Assembly: GCA_016699675.1 (NCBI GenBank)
Contig: CP064985.1
Span: forward strand, 682,001-746,000
Direction of reading: 5' to 3'
Length of the DNA stretch: 64,000 nucleotides
DNA from: Austwickia sp.
GTDB taxonomy: Bacteria > Actinomycetota > Actinomycetes > Actinomycetales > Dermatophilaceae
Shown: positions 53,765 through 62,076 of the stretch, one piece after another
How the letters are laid out: each line of letters starts with the position of its first letter
Position numbering within the stretch: the first letter of the stretch is position 1
Translations under genes and position numbers: made by a program
The notes under the pieces: model-generated
What the model was told of the DNA's origin: nothing
Databases searched by the model: none
The model's input: only the letters and a program-made list of their open reading frames with translations

Positions 53765-54898
53765 CGGGGCGCCAGCCGGTCGTCGAGGGCGGCCGCGCCC
53801 GGACCAGGCCCCCCGTCGGCCCGCCACGCCGGGACGACCGCCAGCGCGGCGCCGCGACCCGCCAGCACCCCGATGGTCTCGACCCGACGGCCCTGGGCCG
53901 TGCGGCGCAGGTGCACCACGGCCTGCACGGCGCTGGCGAGTTGGGCCCGGGTCGCCGCCGGTGCCATGCCCGCCAGGGCGCCCAGGGCCTCGAACCGGGT
54001 GACCACGTCCTCGACGCGATTAGCGTGCAATGTGCCCGCGCCGCCCTCGTGGCCGGTGTTGAGCGCGGTGAGCAGTTCGCGCACCTCGGCGCCGCGTACC
54101 TCGCCGACGATGAGCCGGTCCGGACGCATCCGCAGCGACTGCCGGACGAGGGTCGTCAGGTCCACGCCGCCGCGGCCCTCGGACGTTGGGGGTGCGCGCC
54201 TCCAGCCGTACGGCGTGTGGGTGCGGCACCACCAGCTCGCGGACGTCCTCGACGATGACGAGGCGTTCGGCGGCGGGGACCTCGGCCAGCAGGGCGGCGA
54301 GCAGGGTCGTCTTCCCGCTGCCGGTGCCGCCGGTCACGACGTACGACGCCTTGGCCGCCACGATCGCGCGTAGCAGGGCCTCGGCCTGCGGCGGCACCGA
54401 GCCCCACGCGGCCAGGTCGGCGACCGTCGGGGCCTGCCGCCGCGGCACCCGCAGGCTGATGTGCGCGCCGGCGGGCACGAGCGGGGGCAGGATCGCGTGC
54501 AGCCGCACCCCGCCCGGCAGGCACCCGTCGACGAACGGGCTGGCATCGTCGAGTCGGCGCCCGGCCAACCCGGCAAGCCGGGTGGCGAGTCGTCGGACGT
54601 CCTCCCCGTCGCCCACCGGGCAGTCGACCCGGCGCAGCCCGGTGCCGTCATCGACCCACACGCCACCCGATCCGTTGACCAGGACGTCGGTGACCCCCGG
54701 CAGGTCGAGGAGTCCCTGCAAGGGGCCCGCACCCAGCACCCGCGCGGCGAGATCGGCCCGGGCGGCCCGCAGCCCGTCCGTGCCGAGCAGCTCGGCCTGG
54801 GGGCCGAGCACCGCGTCGACCCCCGCCGCGGAGGGCGACTGACCCGCCCGGGCCAGCCCCGCAGCTCGGAACTCCTCGCCCCGCCGCCACCCGCTCAC
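53761..54898 (-). pseudogene. tadA: Tad pilus assembly ATPase, one-base frameshift
   Basis: Secretion ATPase of the VirB11/CpaF family (Rv3659c-like). First frame from GTG 54898: LLDLPGVTDVLVNGSGGVWVD, HISLRVPRRQA and Walker A VVTGGTGSGKTTLLAALLAEV up to LEARTPNV. The second frame resumes with VDLTTLVRQSLRMRPDRLIVGEVRGAEVRELLTALNTGHEG (Walker B and Asp/His boxes) to the stop at 53761. Removing one base from gg at 54181-54182 gives NVEGRGGVDLTTLVRQ and 378 residues. All motifs survive, so an indel in the sequence is at least as likely as gene death; if real, the pilus could not assemble. Confidence 0.9.
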
Positions 54899-54911
54899 GC
54901 GGGTCCCGCTC

Positions 54912-55718
54912 TCATGCGACCCGCTCCTCGCGGGTCAGGCCGGTCCACAGCTCGTGCGCGACGGCGCCGAGCCGGCTCCGGCCGCTGCCCGGCGCCTCGC
55001 CCCGGGCCAGCGCGTCGTCCAGCCGGGGGTCGTCGGGGACGACGCCGAGCAGCGGCAGCCCGAGCCGTTCCGCGACAAGCTCGGCGAGGTCCGCCCTCCC
55101 CCGCGGGCACCGTTGCACCAGCCAGACCTGCTCGCAGGCCCCGGTCGTGAGGGCCTCGGCGGCTCGCCCCGCCCGGGCCAGCGCCGGCACCCCCGTGCCG
55201 ACCACCAGCAGCAGGTCGGTGCAGCCCACCTCGCCCCAGGCGGTCGCGAGCCCCGCCGCCGGGACCGTGCCCAGGTCAAGCACCAGGACGTCGACCACGC
55301 GCGTCAGCGCCTCGAAGACGGCGGCCGCGGCCGCCGCGGGGGTCCCGCGACCAGGATCGTGGCCCGGCTCGTCCGGGGTGGTCGTGGCCGCAGACAAGAC
55401 ACGTACGCCGCCGGCCGACTCGGGCAGGTGGCGCAGGAGCACGGCCCCGTCCAGACGCCCGCTGGCCTCGGCGAGGTCGGGCCAGCGCACCCCGGGCCGA
55501 GACTCCAGGTCGAACAGCGCGTCGATGCCGCCGCCCCAGGCGCCAGCGTCGGCGCACACGACGCTCCAGCCGTCCGACCGGGCCCTCGTCGCGAGCGCCG
55601 CCGCCAGACACGACGTACCGACGCCGCCCGATCCGCCCACCACTCCCACGACGCGAGGGCGGCCCCGGGCCTGCCCGCCGCGCGTGTCGTGCCCTTCCCA
55701 CTTCCTGCGTCGCGACAT
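54912..55718 (-). CDS. CpaE/Ssd-like MinD-family protein of the Tad locus
   Basis: A 268-residue ParA/MinD-fold protein (Rv3660c, Ssd-like) that positions Tad systems or affects septum placement. The P-loop VVGVVGGSGGVGTSCLAAALA lacks the usual second lysine (GVGTS instead of GKT), a deviation shared by this actinobacterial group. Later segments include DGWSVVCADAGAWGGGIDALF and VLVLDLGTVPAAG. I chose ATG 55718 (MSRRRKWEG); the open frame upstream is not protein-like. It starts the Tad gene run, 14 nt before the tadA start. Confidence 0.87.
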   Translation of the reverse strand: MSRRRKWEGHDTRGGQARGRPRVVGVVGGSGGVGTSCLAAALATRARSDGWSVVCADAGAWGGGIDALFDLESRPGVRWPDLAEASGRLDGAVLLRHLPESAGGVRVLSAATTTPDEPGHDPGRGTPAAAAAAVFEALTRVVDVLVLDLGTVPAAGLATAWGEVGCTDLLLVVGTGVPALARAGRAAEALTTGACEQVWLVQRCPRGRADLAELVAERLGLPLLGVVPDDPRLDDALARGEAPGSGRSRLGAVAHELWTGLTREERVA

Positions 55719-55874
55719 GCGCCTCACCCTCGCCGTTCCGGGCGGCGGGCGACGGCTCGCCGGCGGTGACTGTGGACGGCGAGTGGCACCACCCGGGGGT
55801 GTGGATAGCACGGAGGGATGCGATGGCTGGGCGCCTGAACGGCTCGCGGCCAGGAGAAACCCACGGAGAAACGG

Positions 55875-55908
55875 GGCGGCCCCCGTTGGGGGGACAACGG
55901 GGGCCGCC
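55875..55908. terminator. Perfect 14-bp hairpin
   Basis: ggcggcccccgttg (55875-55888) and caacgggggccgcc (55895-55908), 6-nt loop. On the minus strand the stem is followed by cccgtttctcc, so it could end a minus-strand transcript initiated upstream, before the Tad operon promoter. Confidence 0.55.
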
Positions 55909-56165
55909 AACGCGCCTAACTCCGGGGGGGAGGAGTCGGTGCGCCGCGCTCAACCCGAAGGGAGCGCCAAGGACAGTCTGCCTCTCGGAAGCCCGCGTGG
56001 CAAACCCGAGTTTGCGTGTCGCGACGCGTGTCGCGCCCCGGGCGGGCGGTGTGTTTCGGCGGCACCACCGTGGCCAGCCCGAACACCGCCCGCGAGGGGC
56101 GCGATCATCGCGAGCTGAGTTGGCGCGGCGACGAACTCGCCTGGCGAACCAGCCCGCTGAACAAC

Positions 56166-56367
56166 TCGATGGCACCTCCCGACGCATCGGGAGATGCCAT
56201 CGAAGACGTGAGCCTCACGAGGTAACAAGCGTGCACCTAACGCGCCCGGCGGGGCACGGTCGGAACCGGAGGGGTCCGTCCGACCGGCACCCGCTGGGTC
56301 CCGTCCATCAGTGGACTGCCCGCGAGTGGGTTCTCGTTCGTCTCACGTCGGCGGCGGAAGCCCGCCG
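56166..56367. ncRNA. Candidate structured RNA: three consecutive hairpins
   Basis: Hairpin 1: arms 56166-56182 and 56187-56203, 16 of 17 pairs, loop cgca. Hairpin 2: cggtcgga/tccgaccg outer stem and cgga/tccg inner stem with a gggg loop (56257-56286). Hairpin 3: cggcgg/ccgccg with loop aagc (56352-56367) followed by tctt on the plus strand. None matches tmRNA, RNase P, SRP or 6S signatures I can recall. Strand and boundaries are unknown. Confidence 0.35.
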
Positions 56368-56510
56368 TCTTGACTTCAGGTGTACTCCCGATGACGCGTG
56401 ACCACCAGCTTTCCGGCACGTCGCCGATATCACATCGCCCGGATGAATATCAACTCGGGGGGCGGGTATTGGTCACCCTGGGCTCGCGGGAGTTTCCTCA
56501 GGCACCGGGC

Positions 56511-57347
56511 TCAGCCGAGCCGACCCGCGAGCACGGCGTCCGCGATCTGGCGCCCCTCGGCGACCGCCGCCAACATCGACCGGCCCCAGTGGATGAGCCA
56601 CAGCTCGACGCCCTCGCGACGACCGGTGGCGTAGGCCGCCAGGGAGCCGACGTACGCGGCGCTGCCCTCGTGCCCCAGCCCCACCTCGGGGACGGCCACC
56701 CCGGTGGGATCGAGGCCGCTGGCGACGACGTACGCCCGATCCACCGCCCGCGCCACCAGGCCGTTCCCGCGCACGAACGGGCGGACGTGGGCCAGTTCGG
56801 CATGGACGAGGGCGGCCACGACGTACGCCGGGGCGCCCGTGTCGACGAGCAGCGCCGAGACCCCCTGCAGCCTGGCCGCGACGTCACCGGCCGCGGGCGG
56901 CTGCCCCAGGTCGGTCAGCTCCAAGACGGCCTCCCCGTCGCGCCGGGGGCGGGCCACCGCGTCCGCGGGCAGCAGGGGCGCGCCGGCGGCGACCGCGACC
57001 CGGGTGATCGCCTGCCCGGGCGCCTTGCGCAGGAGGGCGGCCACGTGCTCGGCCTCCGCCGTGGCCTGGACGGCAGCGCGGACCACCGCATCGGTCGCGT
57101 CCTGCCCCGTGGCGGGCTCGGCGGCGCCGCACAGCATCCGGCGTACGGTCGCCTCGTCCACCCGCGCCCCGTCCAGGTCCGCGCTCGCCCGCGCCCCGCG
57201 CACGCGCGACTCGGCGGCCGCCTCGGGGATGCGGCGGCGCAGCGCCGGGTGCCACCGCAGCTGGGTGCACGCCTCACGCACCTCGTCGACGAGCGGGGCG
57301 ACGGCTGCCCACTCGGCCATGTCGCGCAGGATGTCGGCCCGGGTCAC
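56511..57347 (-). CDS. Fic-like protein with altered catalytic motif
   Basis: A 278-residue protein of the actinobacterial group encoded next to Tad loci (Rv3662c-like, often labelled oxidoreductase). Residues 189-200 read RPFVRGNGLVAR, which aligns with the Fic motif HPFxxGNGRxxR but has Arg in place of the catalytic His and Leu for the first Arg. Near residue 55, SADLDG resembles the inhibitory [ST]xxxE[GN] helix. AMPylation activity is therefore doubtful. The start is ATG 57347, divergent from the LytS-type kinase by about 25 bp. Confidence 0.75.
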   Translation of the reverse strand: MTRADILRDMAEWAAVAPLVDEVREACTQLRWHPALRRRIPEAAAESRVRGARASADLDGARVDEATVRRMLCGAAEPATGQDATDAVVRAAVQATAEAEHVAALLRKAPGQAITRVAVAAGAPLLPADAVARPRRDGEAVLELTDLGQPPAAGDVAARLQGVSALLVDTGAPAYVVAALVHAELAHVRPFVRGNGLVARAVDRAYVVASGLDPTGVAVPEVGLGHEGSAAYVGSLAAYATGRREGVELWLIHWGRSMLAAVAEGRQIADAVLAGRLG

Positions 57348-57373
57348 GACCTCAGCCTAGAGTTCGCAGGGTG

Positions 57374-58591
57374 ATGGCGTTGCGGCACCCAGCCCTGGAG
57401 CCGGTGGAGGGCGCACCGGGGTGGGCCGTCCTGGCCGTGATGATCACCGGGGCGGTCGCCATCGCGGTGATCATCACCTACGGCCTGCGGCACCGCGGCC
57501 GACTCTCGTCGCCGGAGGCGCGCGCGACGTACGAGGCCTTGCATGTCGCCGCCGAGGCGGGCCGGCACCTGCGCGACGGGCTGACCCCGAAGGCCGCCGC
57601 CCGCGCGGCCCGCGACCTGCGGCCGCTGCTGCAGGTGGCCGCGATCTCAATGTGCGACCCCACGGACGTCCTCGCGTGGGAGGGCGCGGGCGGACATCAC
57701 CGCGAGCAGGTCCTGGAGCTGTCCCGCGCGGTGCTGGAGACCGGGGCGACTGTGCGCCTGGGCGAGACCGACCTGCACTGCGGCAACATCGACTGCCCCA
57801 TCCGCGGAGCCATCCTGGCCCCCATCGTCAGCGAGGACCGGACGGTCGGCGTGCTCGGCAGCTACGACCACACCGTCACCGCCGACCTCGTGCGCGCCAC
57901 GGAGGCGGTGGCCGACTGGATCTCCACGCAGGTGGACCTCGCCGAGCTGGCAACCCAGCGCGAACGGGTCATGGAGGCCGAGCTGCGCGCGCTGCGGGCC
58001 CAGATCAGCCCCCACTTCATCTACAACTCCCTCGCCGCGATCGCCAGTTTCGTGCGGACGGATCCGCCGCGGGCGCGCGAGTTGCTGCTCGAATTCGCCG
58101 ACTTCACCCGCTACTCGCTGCGCAAGTCCGGGCCGATGGCCACCCTGTCCGAGGAGCTGGCCAACATCGAGCGCTACCTCGCGCTGGAGCAGGCCCGCTT
58201 CGGGGACCGCATGGTCGTCAGCCTCATGCTCGCCCCCGAGGTCCTCGCGGTGCAGGTGCCCACCCTGACCATCCAGCCGCTGGTGGAGAACGCCGTCAAG
58301 CACGGCATCGAGTCCTCCCCCGGGGTCGGCCACATCTCGATCAGCGCCCGGGACATGGGTCCCGACGCGGAGATCGCCATCGAGGACGACGGGGTGGGCG
58401 CCGATCCCGACGAGATCCGGGCGATGCTCGCGGGAGAGCGCGGGGATCACGTCGGGTTGACGAATGTGGACGCGCGGCTGCGCCAGACGTACGGCGACGA
58501 CTATGGACTCGTCGTCGAAACCGCAGTCGGCGCCGGGTCGCGGGTCTCGTTCCGTGTGCCCAAGTACTCACGCCGTGCGCAGGACCGTTGA
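57374..58591 (+). CDS. LytS-type sensor histidine kinase with GAF domain
   Basis: A 405-residue HisKA_7TM-less LytS/YehU-family kinase: one N-terminal helix (AVLAVMITGAVAIAVIITYGL), a GAF-like domain (about 60-190, including TDLHCGNIDCPIRGAILAPI with two Cys), the His_kinase motif LRALRAQISPHFIYNSLAAIASFVR (His phospho-acceptor) and an HATPase domain (PLVENAVKHGIE, IEDDGVGADPDEI, GLTNVDARLRQTYG). The ATG at 57374 has aggg upstream. It is followed 25 nt later by its LytTR response regulator, and then by a symporter pair. Confidence 0.93.
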   Translation: MALRHPALEPVEGAPGWAVLAVMITGAVAIAVIITYGLRHRGRLSSPEARATYEALHVAAEAGRHLRDGLTPKAAARAARDLRPLLQVAAISMCDPTDVLAWEGAGGHHREQVLELSRAVLETGATVRLGETDLHCGNIDCPIRGAILAPIVSEDRTVGVLGSYDHTVTADLVRATEAVADWISTQVDLAELATQRERVMEAELRALRAQISPHFIYNSLAAIASFVRTDPPRARELLLEFADFTRYSLRKSGPMATLSEELANIERYLALEQARFGDRMVVSLMLAPEVLAVQVPTLTIQPLVENAVKHGIESSPGVGHISISARDMGPDAEIAIEDDGVGADPDEIRAMLAGERGDHVGLTNVDARLRQTYGDDYGLVVETAVGAGSRVSFRVPKYSRRAQDR

Positions 58592-58616
58592 GCGCACCCG
58601 CGGGTACGCTCAACGC

Positions 58617-59387
58617 ATGAGTACGGAAGCTGCCCAGCCCAAGGACGGCCTGTCGGTGCTGGTCGTGGACGACGAGGCGCCGGCCCTGAACGAATTGGCG
58701 TGGCTTCTGCGGCAGGACGAGCGGGTGGCCGAGGTGCGCACCGCCCCCAGCGGGGCCGACGCGCTGCGCGCCCTGGACGCCGCGCCCGCCGACGTGGTCT
58801 TCTGCGACATCAGCATGCCCGGCCTGGACGGGCTGGAACTGGCTCGCGTGCTGGGCCGGTTCGTCGAGCGACCGCAGATCGTCTTCGTCACTGCTCATGA
58901 GAAACATGCCGTCGACGCCTTCGAGGTGTCGGCCACGGACTACCTGGTCAAGCCCATCCGCGAGGAGCGGCTCGCGGAGGCCGTACGCCGAGTGGTGACG
59001 GCGCACCACGCCGCCAGCCCGGCGCCCGCCCCCGCCCCGCCGGAGGACGAGACCATCCCGGTCGAACTCGGCGGCGTGACGACGTTCGTCCAGCGCAGCG
59101 ACATCATCTACGTGCAGGCCCAGGGCGACTACGCCCGGCTGCACACCCGCACCGCCAGCCACCTGATCCGGGTCTCCCTCACCACGCTCGAGGAGCGCTG
59201 GGCCAGCGTCGGCTTCGTCCGCATCCACCGCAGCACGCTGGTGTCGCTGCCGGCGGTCACCCAGGTGCGCACCGAGCGCGGCCGTTGCGTGGTCGTCCTC
59301 GACGGCATCGAGTTGCAGGTCAGCCGCCGGCACACCCGCGAGCTGCGCGAGCGCCTGCTGCGGCTCCCCGGTCAGGAGCGCGGCTGA
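58617..59387 (+). CDS. LytTR-family response regulator
   Basis: A 256-residue regulator. The receiver domain (about 12-125) has VVDDEAPAL, the phospho-Asp in VVFCDISMPGLDGLEL and the Lys in DYLVKPI; the LytTR DNA-binding domain (about 150-250) has IIYVQAQGDYARLHTRTASHLIRVSLTTLEERW and FVRIHRSTLVSL. A Pro/Ala linker joins them. The partner is the kinase upstream. By analogy with BtsSR/YpdAB of enterobacteria, the target is probably the transporter pair that follows. Confidence 0.94.
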   Translation: MSTEAAQPKDGLSVLVVDDEAPALNELAWLLRQDERVAEVRTAPSGADALRALDAAPADVVFCDISMPGLDGLELARVLGRFVERPQIVFVTAHEKHAVDAFEVSATDYLVKPIREERLAEAVRRVVTAHHAASPAPAPAPPEDETIPVELGGVTTFVQRSDIIYVQAQGDYARLHTRTASHLIRVSLTTLEERWASVGFVRIHRSTLVSLPAVTQVRTERGRCVVVLDGIELQVSRRHTRELRERLLRLPGQERG

Positions 59388-59427
59388 GGCCGTCCGGCCG
59401 CACCTGCGCTGACGAGACCCGGCCCCG

Positions 59428-59928
59428 ATGACCCAGCCTCCCGCCGAGGGCACGCCCCCGCGCCGGCGCGGCGATCGCGGCCGCAGCGACCAGTCGGGGG
59501 CCACTCCCGCGTCCTCGACGGGCGGGGCGCTGTCGCGCGCGGCCCGCGGCGGCCGGGACGTGCCCCGTCGGGTGCGCGTCACCTCGCCGCGCAGTCAGGC
59601 GCGCAGGCGGCCGCCGCAACGGCCCCTGAGCAGCGAGATCGGGGAGCAGACCCAGCTCGGTGAGGTCTACGTGACCTCCCTCATCCGGGCCCAGCTGCGG
59701 CTGTCGATCGTGGTGACCGGTGGCGTCGGCGTCGCGGTGGGCATCCTGCCCGCGTTCCTCATCCTGGTTCCCGCGCTGAGTGAGCTGAGGGTCGGCCCGG
59801 TCCCCCTCACCTGGGTGCTGGTGGGGTCGATGCTCTACCCCTTCCTGCTGCTCGTGGCCCGGTCCTACACGTGGGCGGCCGAGCGCGTCGAGCGGGACTT
59901 CGGCGACCTGTTGGAGGCCGAGTCGTGA
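59428..59928 (+). CDS. DUF485-like small membrane subunit (MctB-type)
   Basis: A 166-residue protein with a long Arg/Pro/Ser-rich cytoplasmic N-terminus and two helices (SIVVTGGVGVAVGILPAFLILVPAL and LTWVLVGSMLYPFLLLVA), then EVERDFGDLLE-like tail (RVERDFGDLLEAE). DUF485-type partners precede ActP/MctC symporters in proteobacteria and corynebacteria. Its stop overlaps the symporter GTG (GTGA), so the two proteins are made together. Confidence 0.85.
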   Translation: MTQPPAEGTPPRRRGDRGRSDQSGATPASSTGGALSRAARGGRDVPRRVRVTSPRSQARRRPPQRPLSSEIGEQTQLGEVYVTSLIRAQLRLSIVVTGGVGVAVGILPAFLILVPALSELRVGPVPLTWVLVGSMLYPFLLLVARSYTWAAERVERDFGDLLEAES

Positions 59929-61448
59929 CGGCCACGCTCTCGGTGAGCGCGATCGTCCTCGTCTGCGTCCTGACCGTCGCCGCGGGGGGTTTCGGGCTGC
60001 GCTGGTCGCGGACGACGAGCGACTTCTACGTCGCCAGCCGCGCCGTGCCCCCATCGTGGAACGCCTCGGCGATCGGCGGCGAATACCTCTCCGCGGCCTC
60101 CTTCCTCGGGGTCGCCGGGCTGGTGTACCTCGCGGGCCTCGACACGCTCTGGTACCCGGTGGGGTACACGCTCGGCTTCGTCATGGTGCTGATCTTCGTG
60201 GCGGCCCCGCTGCGCCGATCGGGGGCCTACACGCTGTCCGACTTCGCCGAGGCGCGGCTGGGCAGTCCGGTGCTGCGGGGGCTGTGCACCGCCCTGGTCA
60301 TCGTCACCGGCTGGCTCTACCTGCTGCCCCAACTCCAGGGCGCCGGACTGGCCATCCACGCCCTGACCGGGGCGCCGCACTGGACCGGCGGCCTCATCGT
60401 CACGGTCGTCGTCACCGCGAACGTCCTCGCGGGCGGCATGCGCTCGCTCACCCTCGTGCAGGCGGCGCACTTCTGGGTGAAACTCTTCGCCATCGCGATT
60501 CCGGCGGTCATCCTCGTGTGGGTCTGGAACCGCAACGGGCAGCCGATCCCCGACGGCGTCTCCCTCGTGGAGCGGCCGTTGGACGCCACGCAGTCGTCCG
60601 CGATGACGCTGTACGCCGCATACAGCACGCTGCTCGCGCTCTGCCTGGGCACGATGGGCCTGCCACACGTGGTCGTCCGGTTCTACACCAACCCGGACGG
60701 GCGCTCGGCGCGCCGCAGCACCGTGGTCGTCATCGGGCTGCTGGGGCTGTTCTACCTGTTCCCGCCGATGTACGCCGCGCTGGGCCGGGCCTATCTCCCG
60801 ACGCTGCCCCCGGGGATGGCCGCGGACACGCTGGTGCTGCTCCTGCCCAACCTCATCACCCCCGGCGCGCTGGGCGACACCCTCACCGCGATCCTCGCCG
60901 CCGGCGCCTTCGCGGCCTTCCTGTCGACCGCCTCGGGCGTGGCGATGGCGGTCGCGGGGGTCCTGGATCAGGACGTCGTGCGCCCCGCGCTCGGCCTCAC
61001 CCAGGGCGCCAACGGCATCGGCAGCTTCCGCATCGCGACGGTCGCCGCCACGACCATCCCGTGCCTCCTGCTGCTCGGCGTTAGCGGCGCGGGGCTGGCC
61101 ACCACGGTGGCGCTGGTGTTCGCGCTGACGGCCTCGACGTTCTGCCCGCTGCTCATCCTCGGCGTGTGGTGGCGGCGGCTCACCCCCGCCGGCGCCATCG
61201 CGGGCATGTCCGCCGGGGCCGTGGCGGCCCTCGTCGCCACGGTCGCGACGGTCGCCGGGGTCACCGGCACGGGATGGATCCACATCCTGCTGGCTCAGCC
61301 GGGCGCCTGGACCGTCCCCCTCGCCTTCGGGCTGACCGTGATCGTCTCGCTGCTCACCCCGCGCCAGATCCCGAAGAACGCGCTGCAGACGCTAGTGCGG
61401 TTACATACGCCCGAATCCCTGCAGCTGTCAACGCCGCCGCGCGCATAA
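59925..61448 (+). CDS. Sodium:solute symporter, acetate/monocarboxylate (ActP/MctC-like)
   Basis: A 507-residue SSS-family symporter with about 13 helices. FYVASRAVPPSWNASAIGGEYLSAASFLGVAGLVYLAG is the family core, followed by ALGTMGLPHVVVRFYTNPDGRSARRS (LCLGTMGLPHVVVRFYT) and ILAAGAFAAFLSTASGVAMAVAGVLDQD. It resembles ActP and corynebacterial MctC, which import acetate, propionate or pyruvate. Context with acs 1.7 kb downstream and the LytS/LytTR pair upstream supports a monocarboxylate substrate. Confidence 0.92.
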   Translation: MTATLSVSAIVLVCVLTVAAGGFGLRWSRTTSDFYVASRAVPPSWNASAIGGEYLSAASFLGVAGLVYLAGLDTLWYPVGYTLGFVMVLIFVAAPLRRSGAYTLSDFAEARLGSPVLRGLCTALVIVTGWLYLLPQLQGAGLAIHALTGAPHWTGGLIVTVVVTANVLAGGMRSLTLVQAAHFWVKLFAIAIPAVILVWVWNRNGQPIPDGVSLVERPLDATQSSAMTLYAAYSTLLALCLGTMGLPHVVVRFYTNPDGRSARRSTVVVIGLLGLFYLFPPMYAALGRAYLPTLPPGMAADTLVLLLPNLITPGALGDTLTAILAAGAFAAFLSTASGVAMAVAGVLDQDVVRPALGLTQGANGIGSFRIATVAATTIPCLLLLGVSGAGLATTVALVFALTASTFCPLLILGVWWRRLTPAGAIAGMSAGAVAALVATVATVAGVTGTGWIHILLAQPGAWTVPLAFGLTVIVSLLTPRQIPKNALQTLVRLHTPESLQLSTPPRA

Positions 61449-61553
61449 TCGCCTGCGGCGGCCAGCGCATTCGTCACATTGGCGCTGGTACGGCGCGTAT
61501 ACAGGCGATAACCCCCGGTTATTCTGCGGCGATGCCAATCTGCGCCCGTCAAT

Positions 61554-61572
61554 CGTTCCGTTGATCGGAACG
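61554..61572. promoter_or_regulatory. Inverted repeat upstream of the VVHT-repeat gene
   Basis: cgttccg (61554-61560) and cggaacg (61566-61572) flank ttgat. It lies in the 274-bp gap between the symporter and the repeat-protein gene. Another repeat, ccagcgc/gcgctgg, occurs at 61463-61489. These are operator- or terminator-like; function unknown. Confidence 0.35.
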
Positions 61573-61722
61573 GCACTTTACGAGGAATTGACGAAAGGTT
61601 CGGTGTCGAGCCCGACCGGACAGCCGATGGTCCCAGTGGATTCCGAAGGATGACCCCTCTTCCTCCTCACCCCACAGCGCCGTCCCGGCGATCCAGTCCG
61701 ACCGCACCCGTAGGAGCTCGAG

Positions 61723-62076
61723 ATGTCCCGTCTGCACACCGTCGTCCTCGCCGCCGCTTCGCTTGGCCTGCTGGCCGTGCCCACCGCCGCCCACGCCGCC
61801 ATCGACGCCCCGGCCGTCGTGCACACGAAGGTCGTCCACACGGGAGTGGTCCACACGGGGGTCGTCCACACCAAGGTCGTGCACACGGGCGTCGTCCACA
61901 CCGGGGTCGTCCACACCAAGGTCGTGCACACGGGCGTCGTCCACACCGGGGTCGTCCACACCGGGGTCGTCCACACCAAGGTCGTCCACACCGTGGTGCA
62001 CACGGGAGTTTCGGCTGTGGCCGACGCGCTCGTCGGCGACGCGGCCGTCCTGGCCGAGCTCGGCCTCCTGGGCTGA
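61723..62076 (+). CDS. Secreted pentapeptide-repeat protein, (VVHTK/G)n
   Basis: A 117-residue protein with a clear Sec signal peptide (MSRLHTVVLAAASLGLLAVP, cleavage likely after TAAHA), then thirteen tandem VVHT-K/G units (residues 32-95; unit 12 lacks its fifth residue) and a hydrophobic/acidic C-terminus (VSAVADALVGDAAVLAELGLLG). The Lys units fall at positions 1, 4, 7 and 11, giving a K-G-G higher order. Histidine recurs every five residues, suggesting metal binding or a beta structure. taggag 6-7 nt before the ATG supports expression. I recognise no family. Confidence 0.8.
   Translation: MSRLHTVVLAAASLGLLAVPTAAHAAIDAPAVVHTKVVHTGVVHTGVVHTKVVHTGVVHTGVVHTKVVHTGVVHTGVVHTGVVHTKVVHTVVHTGVSAVADALVGDAAVLAELGLLG
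61816..62007 (+). repeat. 15-bp tandem repeat array inside the VVHT gene
   Basis: Twelve 15-bp units (consensus gtcgtccacacsrrg) and one 12-bp unit, nearly identical at the DNA level including third positions; 45-bp blocks are also repeated (for example 61861-61905 and 61906-61950). High DNA identity points to recent expansion and likely copy-number variation between strains. Confidence 0.95.

Larger units (their letters stand above)
55719..56510. other. Gene-poor 792-bp stretch rich in hairpins
   Basis: No reading frame here is convincing on either strand: those that are open have shadow-like Arg/Pro/Gly composition and no ribosome site. Instead there are at least four strong inverted repeats (55875-55908, 56166-56203, 56257-56286, 56352-56367). 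It lies between the Fic-like gene and the CpaE-like gene, both minus strand. It may hold a structured non-coding RNA, tandem terminators and the Tad promoter. The mycobacterial counterpart has a HAD-hydrolase gene (Rv3661) here, which I do not see. Confidence 0.6.

Noticed and set aside
55950..56228. Minus-strand 92-residue frame, and a 60-residue frame at 56237-56419
   Set aside because: Both read through hairpin arms and have no recognisable start signals; kept only as part of the unexplained stretch.
55766..56401. Plus-strand 211-residue frame in the hairpin region
   Set aside because: No ribosome site, no domain, Arg/Pro/Gly-rich; it crosses all the hairpins.
61816..62007. 15-bp array considered as CRISPR or iteron origin
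   Set aside because: Units are contiguous, in frame and code for VVHT repeats; no replication gene is near.
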